Notes: a model not told the origin generated them from the sequence alone. A stretch of DNA of 64,000 nucleotides from Clavulina sp. PMI_390 (GCA_015039315.1 WIDE01000112.1:1619-65618), one strand, 5' to 3'. Shown: positions 35,767-48,100, numbered from the stretch's first letter. Made by a program: numbers and translations.

Positions 35767-37409
35767 TCATGAATTACTTCGACGTACAGGATCGCCTAGG
35801 GACCAGTGCTCAGCACAAGTACAAGGCACAGTACGAGTGGAAGAAGCAAAGCTTTCAAAGGAGGGCTCCATCGCATCGGCAATGCAACTGGTCACTTCCA
35901 GTAGAGATAGCCGGCTCCCCATTTTCTCTCGTATAGTGAGAGCACTAGAGAGCAGCTCTGCAACAATTATTGATATAGATGGGTCTCCTCCGGGAAGGAC
36001 TAGGAGTGAAAGCTCCTCGAGGTTGGGGACTGAGAGATCAGGAGGCGTAGAGGTTCTGGAGAAGGGTCGGAGAGGGATAAGGAGGCTTCTCAAAACGCCG
36101 GCTGTGGAGCGAAGCTTGATAGTCTTCAATTTAGAGGACTTTTGAATCTGACACACGCACATGTCAATATGAGCTTACTGGACCCTGCGAAGACGGTAAA
36201 CACATCCCATTACAAAGCACGCACCGTGTAGCGGAATATCCTCTGCCATGCTCTGCCTGTTGGCTCGAACCACGGCTGGTGGGTGATATCATCTTTTGCA
36301 TCATCGACATCCTCGCCTTCCACTACATCTGGCTCATAATCCTGGTATTTCATGTCATCCAAACTGAGATGTTCAAGATTCGGGGCATATATCTTGGACA
36401 AGAGGTTAATTAGGATTTGTCGTCCTGCTTGGGATGCCTCGAAACGTCTCAGATGGGCGAGCTTCTCGAAATGTGACGGCATGTTTCCGGGCCAGACCTC
36501 AATATCCACCTTATGGATTGAGATATGCTCCAGCAGTGGGAAGCATTGGAGGATTTTTATCCACCAGTTCTCTCGGAGGTGGAATAGTGATGAAATCCGA
36601 AGATCCTTGAGGCTATTGGCCCGAGGGGGTCCCTCTAGCATAACGGAGTTTAGGTCCAGTTTGGACAAAGCCGGAAATGAGTACGCGGAGATGTCGATGG
36701 CTGATTCCATTTCGTCGATGTAATCAGCCACCACGCTTGAGTATAGAGACAAGGATCGAAGGGAAATAGAAGACATATGGTCCCCAAATATCGAGGAAAA
36801 CGTCACATTGCCGTCATCTACATCATGTACTGGGACCATCAGGCTTGAGATCCGGTGCGCAACGGAGAATGCTTCCCCTGAGTAGAGTCTCCGGGAGATG
36901 GTCAAATGAACATCGTCCTTGCTCATTCGACTGTCGAGGGATCTGAGAAGCGGTATATTCTGAACAGGGATCGAGATCTGGTCCCAAACTCGCGGGAGAG
37001 CAAGACACACATTATGCCAAGTTCGACAAACAAGGGAAACACTCGCTGCGATTGAGGCTGATGATATATCTGGGGATGAGTGGGCGGCAATCGAGAAGAT
37101 CGCTGAGAGCACCTCAGTAGGCAGTGCGGAGATTGGGACCAGCATGGACCTAAGAACGTTTTGTCTCCCAACCAACTTCCTAACAAGTTCATCAATTTCG
37201 GATTTAAGAGACACGGCGGCTTTGAGACGTGCGCTGGCCTCTTGAAGCTTCCGCGATATATCATCGCAAGCTACATTTCGAAGGGTAGGAGGGTGAATAC
37301 GAAGCGTAGGCACCGGCGCAGCCGCTTGAGAATCGGGAAATTTCAAGGCTACAACCTGCTGCAGCTCCTCTAACATCACTCCTAAAGCTTGCGCCAGAAT
37401 ATCGGTCAT
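35767..37409 (-). CDS. F-box protein 1 of tandem cluster (LRR-like repeats)
   Basis: 521 residues, two exons (37409-36225 and 36147-35767; 77-nt intron, donor GTGCGT). The start is the ATG at 37409 (MTDILAQALGVMLEELQQ). A heptad-like N-terminal helix (residues 40-100) leads to the F-box ISALPTEVLSAIFSIAAHSS, then LVCRTWHNVCLALPRVWDQ. Degenerate leucine-rich repeats follow (LRSLSLYSSVV, LSKLDLNSVML, LKDLRISSLF, LEHISIHKVDI, LEHLSLDDMKY), an acidic stretch (EGEDVDDAKDD), WQRIFRYT at the intron, KTIKLRSTAGVLRSLLIPLR, LEELSLLVLPG and LLEVTSCIADA. The last strong motif is VPCTCAEHW. F-box proteins bring substrates to SCF ubiquitin ligases through Skp1; the LRRs would select the target, here unknown. 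Confidence 0.88.
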
Positions 37410-37720
37410 TGTGAGATACGTCGAAAAAGTCTCTGTTGCAGGGGACAGCACAGATTAGCTCAAGTTCAGTTGCTAGCGCCAATTGTTGTGGTGCTTCCCA
37501 CGCCCTTTCCCCGTCATTCCAGGGTGCGGCGGCAAATTACTAAAAAAATCTCTGGTACGAGATAGCTTGTGCATCAAACACGGCCCAGAAATGCAAGAGA
37601 TTAGAAAATTTTTTATATTATGCAGAGCACAACACAGCAAATACATGATACAACTAAATACAGCTTCCCTCAGCAGTGACTGAGACCTTGTACTATGGGT
37701 AATCTTCCCCTAATCTTGCT
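37410..37720. other. Intergenic spacer in F-box cluster
   Basis: 311 bases between tandem F-box genes 1 and 2; presumed promoter of gene 1. Nothing distinctive. Confidence 0.45.
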
Positions 37721-39397
37721 TCAAGTTTGACTGTATGACACATATTGGGTCAAAGTCACCGCATACCGCAAAGGGTTCAAAGGTCGGTCTCCTGGGGTCC
37801 AGTGCTTATCACAAGAACAAGGAATGATGCGAGTGGAAGAAGCGAAGGATTCAACAGGGGGACTCATCGCATCCGCGATGCAACTCGTTACCTCAAGCAA
37901 GGAGAGACGGTTCCCCATCTTCTCCCGAGTAGCGAGGGTACTGGAGAGCAGCGTTGCAACGGTCTCTGACATGGATGGGTTCTCTCCTGGGATGATTAGG
38001 ATGGATAGTTCCTCGAGGTCGCGCGATGGAAGGACAGGTGGTGCAGTCATTTTAGAGAAGGGTCGGAGAGGGATGAGGAGATTTCTAAGAATGCCTGCCG
38101 TTGATCGAAGTTTGATGACTTTTAACCTCCTCGACCGGACAATCTGATACACAGTCACCATCATGGTCAGCAAGCGTTTCATGCGGACAGTGGGCAAAAT
38201 ATCTCTGCAGATACGCACTATTTGGCGGAAAACCCTCTGCCATGTTCTCCCCATAGGCTCAGTAGGACTTCGCCGGGTGTTGGCGTCATCTCGGGCATCG
38301 TCAATGTCCTCACCAGCTTCCATATCTGGGAAAGTATCCTTGTATTTCATATCGTCCAAACTAAGATATGTTAGATCTGGGGCATCTATACAGGATAACA
38401 AATCCACCTGGACCGGTCGTCCTACGTGGGACGCCTCGAAACGCCTCAGATGTGCGAGCCGCTCCAAAACTAAGAACATGTGTCGATGGAGTCCTACGGA
38501 ATCCACCTTGTGAACTGATATATGCTCCAATTGTGGGAAACAGTGGATAACCCTCGTCCACCATATCTGTTGGAGGCGGGGAAGTGATGAAATTTGGAGG
38601 TGCTTTAGGTTGGTGGCTCCCGGGAAGCCCACTATAGGGATATCGCTTAGCTCTAATTTGGTTAGAGCCGGGAAGGAGTACTTGGAGAGGTCGATCCTCA
38701 GTTCCCTTTCGTTACTATCTGGGGCTGCTGCTCTCGGGAAAAGAGACAAGGACCGAAGGGAAGTAGAGCACTGTGTGTCTCCGAATAACGGAGCAAACAT
38801 CGTATGAGGCTCCACAAGGCCGTCTATAATTAGACTCGAGACTCGATGGGCAAAAGAGAATGCTTCCGCTGGTCGAGATGTCGGGAAGATGGTTAGATGA
38901 ATGTCGCCTCTGCTTATACGATTGTTCAAGGCATTGAGAAGCGGCACATTCTGAGGTGGAATGGAGATCTGGTCCCAAACGTGTGGAAGAGTGAGGCAAA
39001 CATCGTACCACCCTCGACAAACAAGGGAGAGATTTGCTGCGATAGAAGCAGAAGATAGTCCCGGAGAGGATCGAGAGGCTATCAAAAGGATCTCTGAAAG
39101 TATTTCAGCAGGTAACGCAAAAATGGGGACGACGAGGGAACCAAGGGCGTTTTGTTCCGCGACCAACATCGTAGCGAATTCGTCCACCTTGGACCTAAGA
39201 AAAACAGCAGCCACAATGCGCGATTTGGACTGTTGTATTCTCCGTGATATATCAAGGTAAGCTGTTTTTCGAGCGGCAGGAGGCTGGATGCGAAGTGTCG
39301 GCACCATAGCTGCTTGGGAGTGGGAGAAATTTAAGGCTAAAACCTCCTTCAGACTACCCAGCATTGCCTCTAAAGTCTGGACTACGGGATCAGCCAT
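37721..39397 (-). CDS. F-box protein 2 of tandem cluster
   Basis: Paralogue of F-box protein 1 with the same layout: MADPVVQTLEAML start, TLRIQPPAARKTAYLDISRR, F-box IFALPAEILSEILLIASRSS and LVCRGWYDVCLTLPHVWDQ, LRR-like segments (LRSLSLFPRAA, LTKLELSDIPI, LKHLQISSLPR, LEHISVHKVDS, LTYLSLDDMKY), WQRVFRQI, LKVIKLRSTAGILRNLLIPL, LLEVTSCIADA and IPCSCDKHW near the end. The frame is open throughout (558 residues), but positions 38144-38218 are bounded by GTGCGT and TATCAG exactly where genes 1 and 3 have an intron. This 75-base stretch has no paralogous protein sequence and is a multiple of three, so the mature protein is probably 533 residues. Start ATG at 39397. Confidence 0.88.
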   Translation of the reverse strand: MADPVVQTLEAMLGSLKEVLALNFSHSQAAMVPTLRIQPPAARKTAYLDISRRIQQSKSRIVAAVFLRSKVDEFATMLVAEQNALGSLVVPIFALPAEILSEILLIASRSSPGLSSASIAANLSLVCRGWYDVCLTLPHVWDQISIPPQNVPLLNALNNRISRGDIHLTIFPTSRPAEAFSFAHRVSSLIIDGLVEPHTMFAPLFGDTQCSTSLRSLSLFPRAAAPDSNERELRIDLSKYSFPALTKLELSDIPIVGFPGATNLKHLQISSLPRLQQIWWTRVIHCFPQLEHISVHKVDSVGLHRHMFLVLERLAHLRRFEASHVGRPVQVDLLSCIDAPDLTYLSLDDMKYKDTFPDMEAGEDIDDARDDANTRRSPTEPMGRTWQRVFRQIVRICRDILPTVRMKRLLTMMVTVYQIVRSRRLKVIKLRSTAGILRNLLIPLRPFSKMTAPPVLPSRDLEELSILIIPGENPSMSETVATLLSSTLATREKMGNRLSLLEVTSCIADAMSPPVESFASSTRIIPCSCDKHWTPGDRPLNPLRYAVTLTQYVSYSQT

Positions 39398-39734
39398 TGC
39401 AAGGTGCGTTGAAGCGTTTGCTGCTGCAAAGTGGGCGAGTTGGTGAAGCAGTCACTGAGTCAGTCAACTGTGTGGCGGTTCTCACGCTTTGCAGATCCCT
39501 CACCTTCATGTAACCGCTACTAGGCCAGCAGTAAAGGAGTAAAATATCCACATTTTGACCGTATTAATACAGTTATGTCTTAGACGATACAAATAAGGGT
39601 CTTTCAGCACCACTCGGCCATGCTGTTCCTGCAAAGCGTGCGGCCGCACAATAATGGCGACGTGCAAAGTTCCACTCATCCGTGAAGATCGAAAAGCTCC
39701 TCTGAGATGGGGAATTATCCGCCAAAATCTTACC
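39398..39734. other. Intergenic spacer in F-box cluster
   Basis: 337 bases between F-box genes 2 and 3; presumed promoter of gene 2. Nothing distinctive. Confidence 0.45.
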
Positions 39735-41315
39735 TTATAGCGAGAACCCCACGTGCACATGCTCGGAACAAGAGCAAGGCACCGTTCTGGTTGACGCAGC
39801 CAGTGTACTGAGCGTTGGGCCTACGGCATCCGCAATGCAGCTCGTCACCTCCAGCTGGGACAGCCGAGTACCTCGCCTCTCTCGGTCTGCAAGAGTATTG
39901 ACGAGCTGAGCAGCAACAGCTTGAGAAGCCGACGGGTCAACTCCTGGAAGTATGAGCAGTGAAAGCTCCTCGAGCTGAGGGACTGGGAGATCAGCGGGCA
40001 CGGGGGTCGTGGAGAACGGGCGAAGAGGGACGAGGAGGCTTCTTAGCACTCCTGCAGAGGATCTGAGTTTGATGGTCTTTAACCCCTTGGACTGAACAAT
40101 CTATTGTAACCGAAACAAAGGTTAGACGAGATAACAGTAGAGGCGATTTGAGAAACGCACCGTTTCACGGTATATCCTTTGCCAAATTCTCCCCGCAGTG
40201 TCCATGAATGATTCACGCTCATCTCGAGCGTCTTCAATGTCTTCACTGGTTGTACTGTCAGGGAATATATCCCCAAACATCATATCATCGAGCCCCAAAT
40301 ATGTCAGATGTGGAGCATTGATGGTTGAAAGAACATCAGCAAGGACAAGTCTTGCTGCGCGAGTCGCATAAAAATGACTCAAGTGCTCTAGTACAGTCGT
40401 ACGCGTCATAACCGCACGTCCTGGTAGCTCTATATCGCATAAGGAGATCTGTTCTAGCATAGGAAATGACTCCATGATCTCGATCCACCAGGCCTTCTGG
40501 ATCTGGTACATTGAGGTTAGACGGAGGTGGGTGATGTTACTGGCGTCTATATTGCCGATAACAATGGCCCTTGTGAGCTCTAATTCCCTAAGAGCTGGAA
40601 ATGCATAGTCGGACAGATCTATTGTTGGAGGTGTATCCCTCATATCAGGGTCATTGCAGATGATAGACAGAGCGCGAAGGGATAGCGAGCCCTCTGACTC
40701 CTTGAATAAAGCGGAGAGGATGGACCCATGTGTTTCGGCATCATCGACAACCAGACTTGAGATTCGATGTGCGAGGAAAGCGGATTGTGCTAGCTCAGGT
40801 GCTTCATAGATAGTTAGATTAAAGTTCTTCTCAGGCATTTGATCAGTTAGGCCTTTTAGCATCGGCGCCCTTCCCAAAGGGAGGGAAATATTTCCCCAGA
40901 GATCTGGAATACTGTGACAAATGTCATACCATCGGCGGCACACCAAGGTGAAGTGAGCCACTTCACATGCCCCCGCAGCTGAATCCGCGGCAATGAGAAA
41001 TATCTCGGACAACAGCTCATTGGGTAACGCAGAAATGGGCGTCGCCAAGTTGGCGAGGGCTGCGTCCTCCGTAGTCAACGCACGGAAGATTTCATCGATC
41101 TTGGCTCGGAGGGAGAGAGCAGACGACAAACGCGCAGATATTTCTGCCCGCTTTTGTAATATAATGTCGTGGGTTACTTGTCGATTGGAAATGGGGTGGA
41201 TGAGGAGTGTTGGAATAGTACTATTAGTAGGCAGTTCGGGTTCTTGAGATATGGGAGATAAGTGAATCAACCTGTCCAAAGACGCTTCTACTGATTCTAT
41301 CAAGGGATTCGGCAT
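39735..41315 (-). CDS. F-box protein 3 of tandem cluster
   Basis: 506 residues in two exons (41315-40161 and 40100-39735; 60-nt intron, donor GTGCGT, acceptor ACAATAG). The start is the ATG at 41315 (MPNPLIESVEASLDRLIHLS). F-box: ISALPNELLSEIFLIAADSA with LVCRRWYDICHSIPDLWG. Then LRR-like segments (LRALSIICNDP, LRELELTRAIV, ITHLRLTSMYQ, LEQISLCDIEL, LTYLGLDDMMF), DARDERES, WQRIYRET at the intron, LKTIKLRSSAGVLRSLLVPL, LEELSLLILPG, LEVTSCIADA and VPCSCSEHV near the end. Most divergent of the three in the LRR region, as expected if target-binding surfaces evolve fastest. Possible partner: Skp1/cullin-1. Confidence 0.88.
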
Positions 41316-42315
41316 GAAGAAGGTCAAGGCGATCTTTTAACGTCCCCGATACCGAGAGCGCAGTTGACGGCGGATCTAGTTGGCCTCGAGGACCAACAAG
41401 CTCCACGTGAAGATTCCCACGCTTCCGAGTCCAATCATCGACACCTGCCACCGTACACACTCCGACCTCCCAAAAACCAGGACCAATTAAGCAGGTAGGG
41501 GTTACGCCGAAAGCATGCATATTTCCCTGACTACTGGGCTTCTCCGTTTCCCAGGACTCCTCCGGCCCACCAATGCCCACTGTGGCTCTAGCTCCTGCAA
41601 CTGTGGTGAATTGTGAGCCAGGACAAGGAAGAGCCAGCGATTTGGTCCAAAATTTTCTCTCTGCTCTAGATGCCAGCGCAGGCCTGGCGAATGCAAGTGC
41701 TGAGAGGCATTCAAGACTTTTTCTAGCAGCCTCAGGCTCGACAATTTTTTTTATAGTGAGTACTGGCTCATCCACAGGACAGATATATAAACATATTCTG
41801 ACCTAAACTCAACTTAAGTCTTTTCCTATGATCTCCGTGATATGTTTTGAGCAACAGAAATATGAAGCTTTTTTTTATCACCTGCCTAACATGTTGCCCG
41901 CTGTCACTAGTGTCCGCACCGCTACCGCCACAGTGAGCGACCAAAAACTTTCGACTTGATTCTGTTCTAGGTCGCAACCTGCAGTAGCTTTCTTTCGTTT
42001 TGTGTTCCCTTCACGCGAACAGCTAAGCACCCCATGACGTCATTGAGCAGTACCAGTCCTTTTCACTGGAACACATGTACCGATGGCTTGTATATCCCTT
42101 ATAACCATAACTTAGACGAGCTATTCGGCTCTCAGTTTTGGCCGTTGCGTCCTTCTAGACATCAACAGGCGTGCATGTCTCAGCGTGAAACCGCTAGGCA
42201 CGTGCCGCGGTAATCGAATAGCTATTTAGCTTGAGGCCCAACCAGCGGACCTCAAAGTCATCCAGCTTTCTACGTCTTCCGTCTCTCCCGTTGTCCATAT
42301 ATCTTCCGCCAAGAG
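41316..42315. other. Intergenic region with an unexplained minus-strand open frame
   Basis: 1.0 kb between divergent F-box gene 3 and the MYND gene. The minus strand is open from 41802 to a stop at 41224, overlapping the first codons of F-box gene 3. The translation (WTKSLALPCPGSQFTT, PGFWEVGVCTVAGVDDWTRK, LHVELVGPRGQLD) is coding-like but I recognise no family and there is no good ATG. It could be a relic or an unannotated exon. Confidence 0.35.
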
Positions 42316-43536
42316 ATGCCTCGCCCAAATCCCAAGTCTCGATCTCAAGGTTCTCACCAACGCGGCACATTGGCGTCGGCGGCGCAGTCAAGTGCCAATA
42401 CCAAGGACGGCTTGGACGAGGCCCTTATCATCGCCCAGCAGTATCAGTGCCAAAACTGTCTTGCGAGGCCAGAAAATAGTGAAGCCCTCAGCGTGTATGT
42501 TCTTCTTGCCCCGTACCCCAGTTACGTTTGTGCTAACAACCCGCCTCTTATGCCTCGGCAATAACGACATAACCTGGTCTGTTGGGGCTACGAAGTTGTG
42601 GGAAATGCAAGAAAGCGGGATATTGCAACTCCCAATGCCAATCGGCGGTAAGTTTGTAATAACAGACCCATGCGAATTGCTGCTGCTCTTTGAAGCTTGC
42701 GTATTCACCCACATCCTTGCGCAGGACTGGAAATATCACAAGAAAATATGCAGAGAATTAGCCGCGTCCAGCGATGCGTTAGCTCGTGCTGTCGATGGGG
42801 ACCCCATGGATAAATGTAAGCAAGCAGGTTGCCATCGCCGTTTGTCCATACCCCGACCGTTTCCGTAATGACCATCCCTGCCCACAGCACTCGAAAAATG
42901 GACCTCCTTGCATACGGCCACAATCCAGATTATGAGTAGTCATGCTCTCTCACCAGTCATCGCCCCTGCTAAGTACAATGAGGTATGGCTCTAGCGAGAT
43001 CTCATTTGATCGCAGCATCTCATTCAGCCATTTTGTGCTGCTAGAGAAATTCAGTCCTCCAAATCAAGGTTGAATTTCAGGGAACATTCTATGAAGACGT
43101 TACCGAACGCTTTAAGTTTGTGGATGCTCAGGTTTGCTCTTTTGACGAGGTGCGGATAGTCGTATATTTCGTTTTCTGCGCTTGGAGAACTTGACAATTC
43201 TACTCATAGCTTGACTCGGACCTTGGCAAGAACGGTAATAACTGGGTTTCGGACGAGTGTGGAACTTTGGGAAACCTATTGAAAGCTAATGCGGTTCAAG
43301 ATCCCCGAGTTCGCTGGTTTACGGTCGTCATAGTCTGCGGGTAAGCAAAATCAGGCTTTTTTTCTTTCCCCTGAATACCAATATCCGTCACCTACAGGGA
43401 TACTTCGAACGTTATGACTTGGGACACACCACGAATCTTATTCGAAATGCTTATGGCTCAGCCTCGACACCGTTGGAAAGAGCATCTTAAGTACTTGATC
43501 AATACTGGACAGCAAATCCCTCGTCGGCAATCCTAG
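42316..43536 (+). CDS. MYND-type zinc-finger protein
   Basis: The ATG at 42316 gives MPRPNPKSRSQGSHQRG. The MYND finger is split over three exons: YQCQNCLARPENSEALSV (exon 1 ends 42494), CGKCKKAGYCNSQCQSA (42596-42647) and DWKYHKKICRELAAS (from 42725). All ligands are present (C-x2-C, C-x2-C, YC-x2-C, H-x3-C). Downstream exons encode WTSLHTATIQIMSSHALSPV, VLQIKVEFQGTFYEDVTERF, NGNNWVSDECGTLGNLLKAN, VRWFTVVIVCGDTSNVMTWD and a C-terminal HRWKEHLKYLINTGQQ, stop TAG at 43534-43536. MYND fingers bind short Pro-rich peptides or sit next to SET domains; no SET motif is visible, so this is probably a binding protein. Five or six introns; joints after 42950 are approximate. Confidence 0.8.
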
Positions 43537-44148
43537 GTAACCTTCGGAATCTTAGCGAGCTATTGTGCTGGTGTTTCAGGCTGAAATGCGCTCAGTCATT
43601 ATAGGGTATATCCTAGCTGTAGTATGCCGCAATCAATCCGGGGATTCGCCTCGTGGTGCGCGTCTCATCCATCGGGTTGAGGGATTGTGACTATAAGTCT
43701 ACATGTGCGGGATATGAGACACTGAGAGAGAACATATCCTTGCATCGAGAATGGTCCAAAAATACCGAGCCAGATGATCAATGGTGGATACACGGACTTA
43801 ACAATTCAACCAACTACAGAAACGAGGGAGATTACACGTAACATGAGAAAATGCTAATGAGAACCAAGCAGAATGTGCTGTGAAAGAAAGGAAAAGCTCA
43901 CAAGGAGCGTGAAGATGATAAAGTACAAAGAAAAAGAGAGGTTGCGATAATTGTTCAGGCGTTGTAATACAGATGCGAGTAACAGGCCTCCTCTCCTTCA
44001 CAAGAAGGATTGGGAGGAGACGAAGGACAAAAAGCGAATAGGTGAATGGGAGCGGATTATTGGTATAACGATGACCTTGTGATGAAGCGGCGAAAATCCT
44101 TGCGAAACCGAAAAAAGGCTGGGTGAGGAATTTAATGCTTGTTCCCGT
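43537..44148. other. Convergent intergenic spacer
   Basis: 612 bases between the MYND gene stop and the UBC8 stop. No coding evidence; presumed 3' UTRs. Confidence 0.45.
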
Positions 44149-45147
44149 CTAGTCGTCATCAATGCTACCAGCGTCGCTGATTTCTGCATCGTCTTCCTCC
44201 TCGTCCTCTTCCATACCATCGGCTGCTGGCGTCGGCTCGGTAGTGGTTGCTGGAGCACCCCCGGTGCGCTGACCGGGAGTGATCCCCTTGGCAGCATCAG
44301 CCTGAGCCGCAGTGGCGAAACGATTGACATATTCTGTGAGGACGGAGACGTATGAGAGTTAAGTATGTTAATTCGTCCCGAACATGTGAGGGCATGTATG
44401 AAGACGCACGTTTGACTTTCTCCTCGTACTGTTTCGGTTCTCGCATTAGCAAGTTTGCTGCCTCTCCGTTCAGAGGGTCAGCTGGATTCGGGTAACGCAG
44501 AAGCTGTGGAAGGAACTGCTCGAAAATGTTGACCATGTCTAGATCACACCAAATCCACATTCAGGCCATGGCTCGCAGGAGGAGGATAAACACATAAATA
44601 AGGCTCAACTCACCGAACATTGGGGACCAAGTTTGATTTATAACATCAAGGCAAACTGAGCCACTCCTAAGGAGATGAATGAAATTGACAGCATGATGAT
44701 TAGCTCGGACGATCCGAAGAGCCCGTGTTTAAGAGCAAATGACTGACAGCTCATCGATGTTGGGGTGGAATATCTTGTTTATGAATCCGATACTTGGGCT
44801 TTTGTATGGGTACTGCTCTGGGAGCTCAACATGGACGCGCCAGACGCCGCCTGCAAAGGGTGCTGGATAGTTGATGGTAGCGTTAACAGGGACGAAGAGA
44901 GACATAAGTGAATGGTTGGTCAGTATAAGCAAGGAGCTATTATATAGCTCAAGCATAGCGGCCCGACGTAGTGCTTACTTTCCTCGGGCCCCCTGAAGCG
45001 GACGTAGAACTCATACAGAGAATCGTTCACCAATTCCACATCGAAGTTGGAATCTGACATGCACCTACACATCGATGTCTGTGAGTATCTTCAGTTACTA
45101 GGATGTTTGTTAGCTTTCTCTTACAACTTCATCACATCTGTCTGCAT
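44149..45147 (-). CDS. ubc8: Ubiquitin-conjugating enzyme E2, UBC8/UBE2H type
   Basis: In yeast, Ubc8 is the E2 that works with the GID/CTLH ligase. Exons read [51 protein letters not shown] with [18 protein letters not shown], then (joined through the segment near 44620-44665) the catalytic-Cys exon, where the minus strand encodes [11 protein letters not shown], then [40 protein letters not shown], and an acidic C-terminus ending DAGSIDDD at 44149. The HPN motif and catalytic Cys context are intact and the acidic tail is typical of UBE2H. The ATG at 45147 is used; orthologues have a few more N-terminal residues, so a tiny upstream coding exon is possible. Confidence 0.88.
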
Positions 45148-48100
45148 TCGACGATTGGCCGGAGCGCTGTAATGGCGGCGGCGAAGGAATCAGGAATGCA
45201 GGACGCGTCTTATAGGGCCGAGGTACACTTATCATGTTGATTCCTATAGAGATCGGGAAATGTGCTGCTCAAGAAGGTTCAGAAGGTCGATGGTATTTGG
45301 CAGCCACCCAGATGGCTGTTGAGGGATGTTTTCGCGAGCTTGCACTGTTATGGCCAATGTATTGTGCATTACCTCTGGTGGTCTATGCGGGTCTATCAGC
45401 TCCCACTTCTGGTTAGCGGGCTTGAGGAAACCGAAGTGCCGATCGCGGGATCTTTGGATTTTCGTGAATAAAAAACCTCTTTTATGCACCGCCAAGGCGA
45501 CGAGCAGCAGCACATGGCCTCGCGCGGAAATCTGAGCATCATTGCAATTCCTTCAAATCTTCGATCATGCCCATTCTTTGCTGAGAGGCTAAGAATTATC
45601 GAATTCGAAACTATTCGCTCACTTGGGGCTACCATTCGTATAAGTGCACAAATCCGGATTCTCGGGCCAGGAAGTGGCCGAAGCAGGAATTGACGGAGTC
45701 GTATGCCCTTGGCTGATAGGTAGCCTAGCGACTTCCTCAGCGGGGTTCTGGCGCATCATCTGCGAGGATGGTTGGGCTGTCAGTTGGGACACGCGGCGAG
45801 AGACCGTTATTTGCGATGACGACAGTCAGCCAACTGTCACTGCGGCCTAACTCTGTCTCGGCCTTGGAAACGACCGCAGTCGGGAACCCTCGCTCCGATT
45901 TTGGCCTTTAGAGACCGCCATTAATACTAGAGCGCATATGTCCCCGCTATCATCTGCGTCTACTACCACCACCAAACGCAGACCACGTGGAACTGCTCTG
46001 ATGACCGAGTCATTGTGGGATTGGAAATGTGTGAAGCGGGGTAGGAGCGGGGGATGAGGAAAGATGGGATCGCGTGCGTTTCATTTTGTTGCCATCGTAG
46101 CACCCGCGCGCATTCCTGTGCTTCTGTCGGGGCCGACTCGGGGGAGATCTCCACCCGCTTGCCAGTGCCAAAACGCTGAATACGTTACGTTACATGCCAG
46201 TGCACTCTGGACGTGAAACTTTTCTCGGGTCGGTGACTCTGAAGGCACAGGTAGCTCGTTCTGAATTGCGTTGACGTGGAAACTTCCTTGACATAGAAAT
46301 CATGTAATTGAGGCGATCGCTCTCTGTGAAGCTGGGACTATGCGTCCATCCATCAGCCGAACTACACCTCGGGCGCGTGGATCCCTGATAACCGATCCAG
46401 ATGCTATCTATTTCCAGTTCCCAGTTCTCAGATTTCCGCACAATCGAGATTTGCACATCTTTGTAACCCAAGATCAGCGAGGTCCTAATCGGTGAGTACA
46501 GGAGTCGGAAACAGATGGTTCCCCGGCACACCCCTTGGCTTCTGAGCCCCAACTCCACGAGGGAATGCAAGATTCATTGTGCTAACCTCTTCAGAATTCT
46601 CATTCATGATCGGTCCAGTGGGTTGTTTATTGTAGCCGGCGGAATTATCTATCAAAACCCCCTAAAAATTAGGACCGCTAACCCTGGGCTAAAGGCCCTC
46701 GGATTCTACCGTGTGCTTTGGCTATATCATTTCTACTCTGTGGTTCCGGATCTGTGTTTGAATCTAATAGGGTCATGGTGCAGCCACGTGAATTTGTTAC
46801 CATTTGAGTATATCATTGGCTCTGAAGTGCTTGTCCGCTTCATCCCAAGCTGGAACTCAAGCGTGGCTGGTGGTGCTAACGCCGTTCATTCCAGAGCAAT
46901 AATCCTTGCGTATATCCGCATGTATGAAAGCCCCTATCGATTTACCATGTGCGTGCATGTGAGTTGGGGCTGAAACGTCCCAACAATATACAATTTTATA
47001 GATAGATGGACAACCACGTTGCTGCAATTAGCGTCGACGCCGACTCCTCTCATTTAACTTCGCATTGCCCCGCCTGCTAATTATGACGACCGGCAAAGGC
47101 GCCACAGTCGGCTTGCGCGCCACCGCCCCTCGGAGAGAGAGAGTGCAAGAGAAAAAGAGAGAGGCCGGAGTCTCGACAACGGGGAGAACCCTATCGTTAA
47201 TATTATTCCGAGAATATCCTGAGACAGCCGCCCCTCGATCGAGTATGCCTCGTGTTGATGTTTGCAGAGTCTTGGAACAGTCTCCAGTATCTCGGTAGGC
47301 TGTCATTGTCGATCCGCGCTGCGACGACACTGACAAAAGAGAAAGGAGGAGGCTGGATGAAATATTTCTTTCCCTGCTTCCCTAAACCGCGTGTCATTCT
47401 GATACTGGATGGGCATATATTTTATTATTATTACGATACGATGAGACTGTCACACATCATTTTACGATGGTTCCCCGTGTGCGTGTGCGGCAGGGCTGCA
47501 GGGACGCGTAACGGCAACTCTTTAGACGGCTGATCGCCGACAAGACGGGCCGTCACGGATGAGCCTCAGCCTGTCAGCCACCTCGATCGCGGCGTGGTGA
47601 GGGGGAGCGCTGCTGAGAGAGAGTTTATCAGGATTGGCCATGCTCAAGGGAAGAGAGAGAGAGAGAGATGGGGTGGGACGGCGGTGTCGCAGGATGGGTT
47701 AGCGCGCATGATGGGGATATATCATGCCCACCACCACCATCAGCCCACATGTATCATGCACCCACGACAGCCGGCGGAGCAGACGGACGGGAGCGAGGAA
47801 GGGAGAGATATCCGTTTTGACATCTGTCTAGACCCTTGGTATATGTGTGTGAGTTTATAATTGATCAAAATAAATATTTTTCGAGCTGCTGCGCGGTTGT
47901 ACCGGCGGGGAATAAGTGAGTGTGTCTATCTGTCATTGAGCGGCTCTGCCGAGTAAGACCAGGGGCTCCAATGGCCGAGCCGGAGAGCCAGAAAATCCAT
48001 CTTTTTTTTCTGTTGGCAGTGAAGACAAATAAGCCTGGAAGAAGAACACATACTTTGATAGACACAGAAACCTGGGCTCTCCTTTTGATAGAAAAGAAAA

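Noticed and set aside
37721..39397. Intron loss by reverse transcription in F-box gene 2
   Set aside because: The extra 75 bases have intron ends at the exact homologous position, so the intron is still present; it is merely in frame and stop-free.
46190..46570. 126-codon minus-strand open frame in the same desert
   Set aside because: No recognisable motif and overlaps another unrelated frame; no support for a gene.
46515..46973. 152-codon plus-strand open frame in the 4.6 kb desert
   Set aside because: No domain, no plausible splicing partners and composition unlike neighbouring genes; likely chance.
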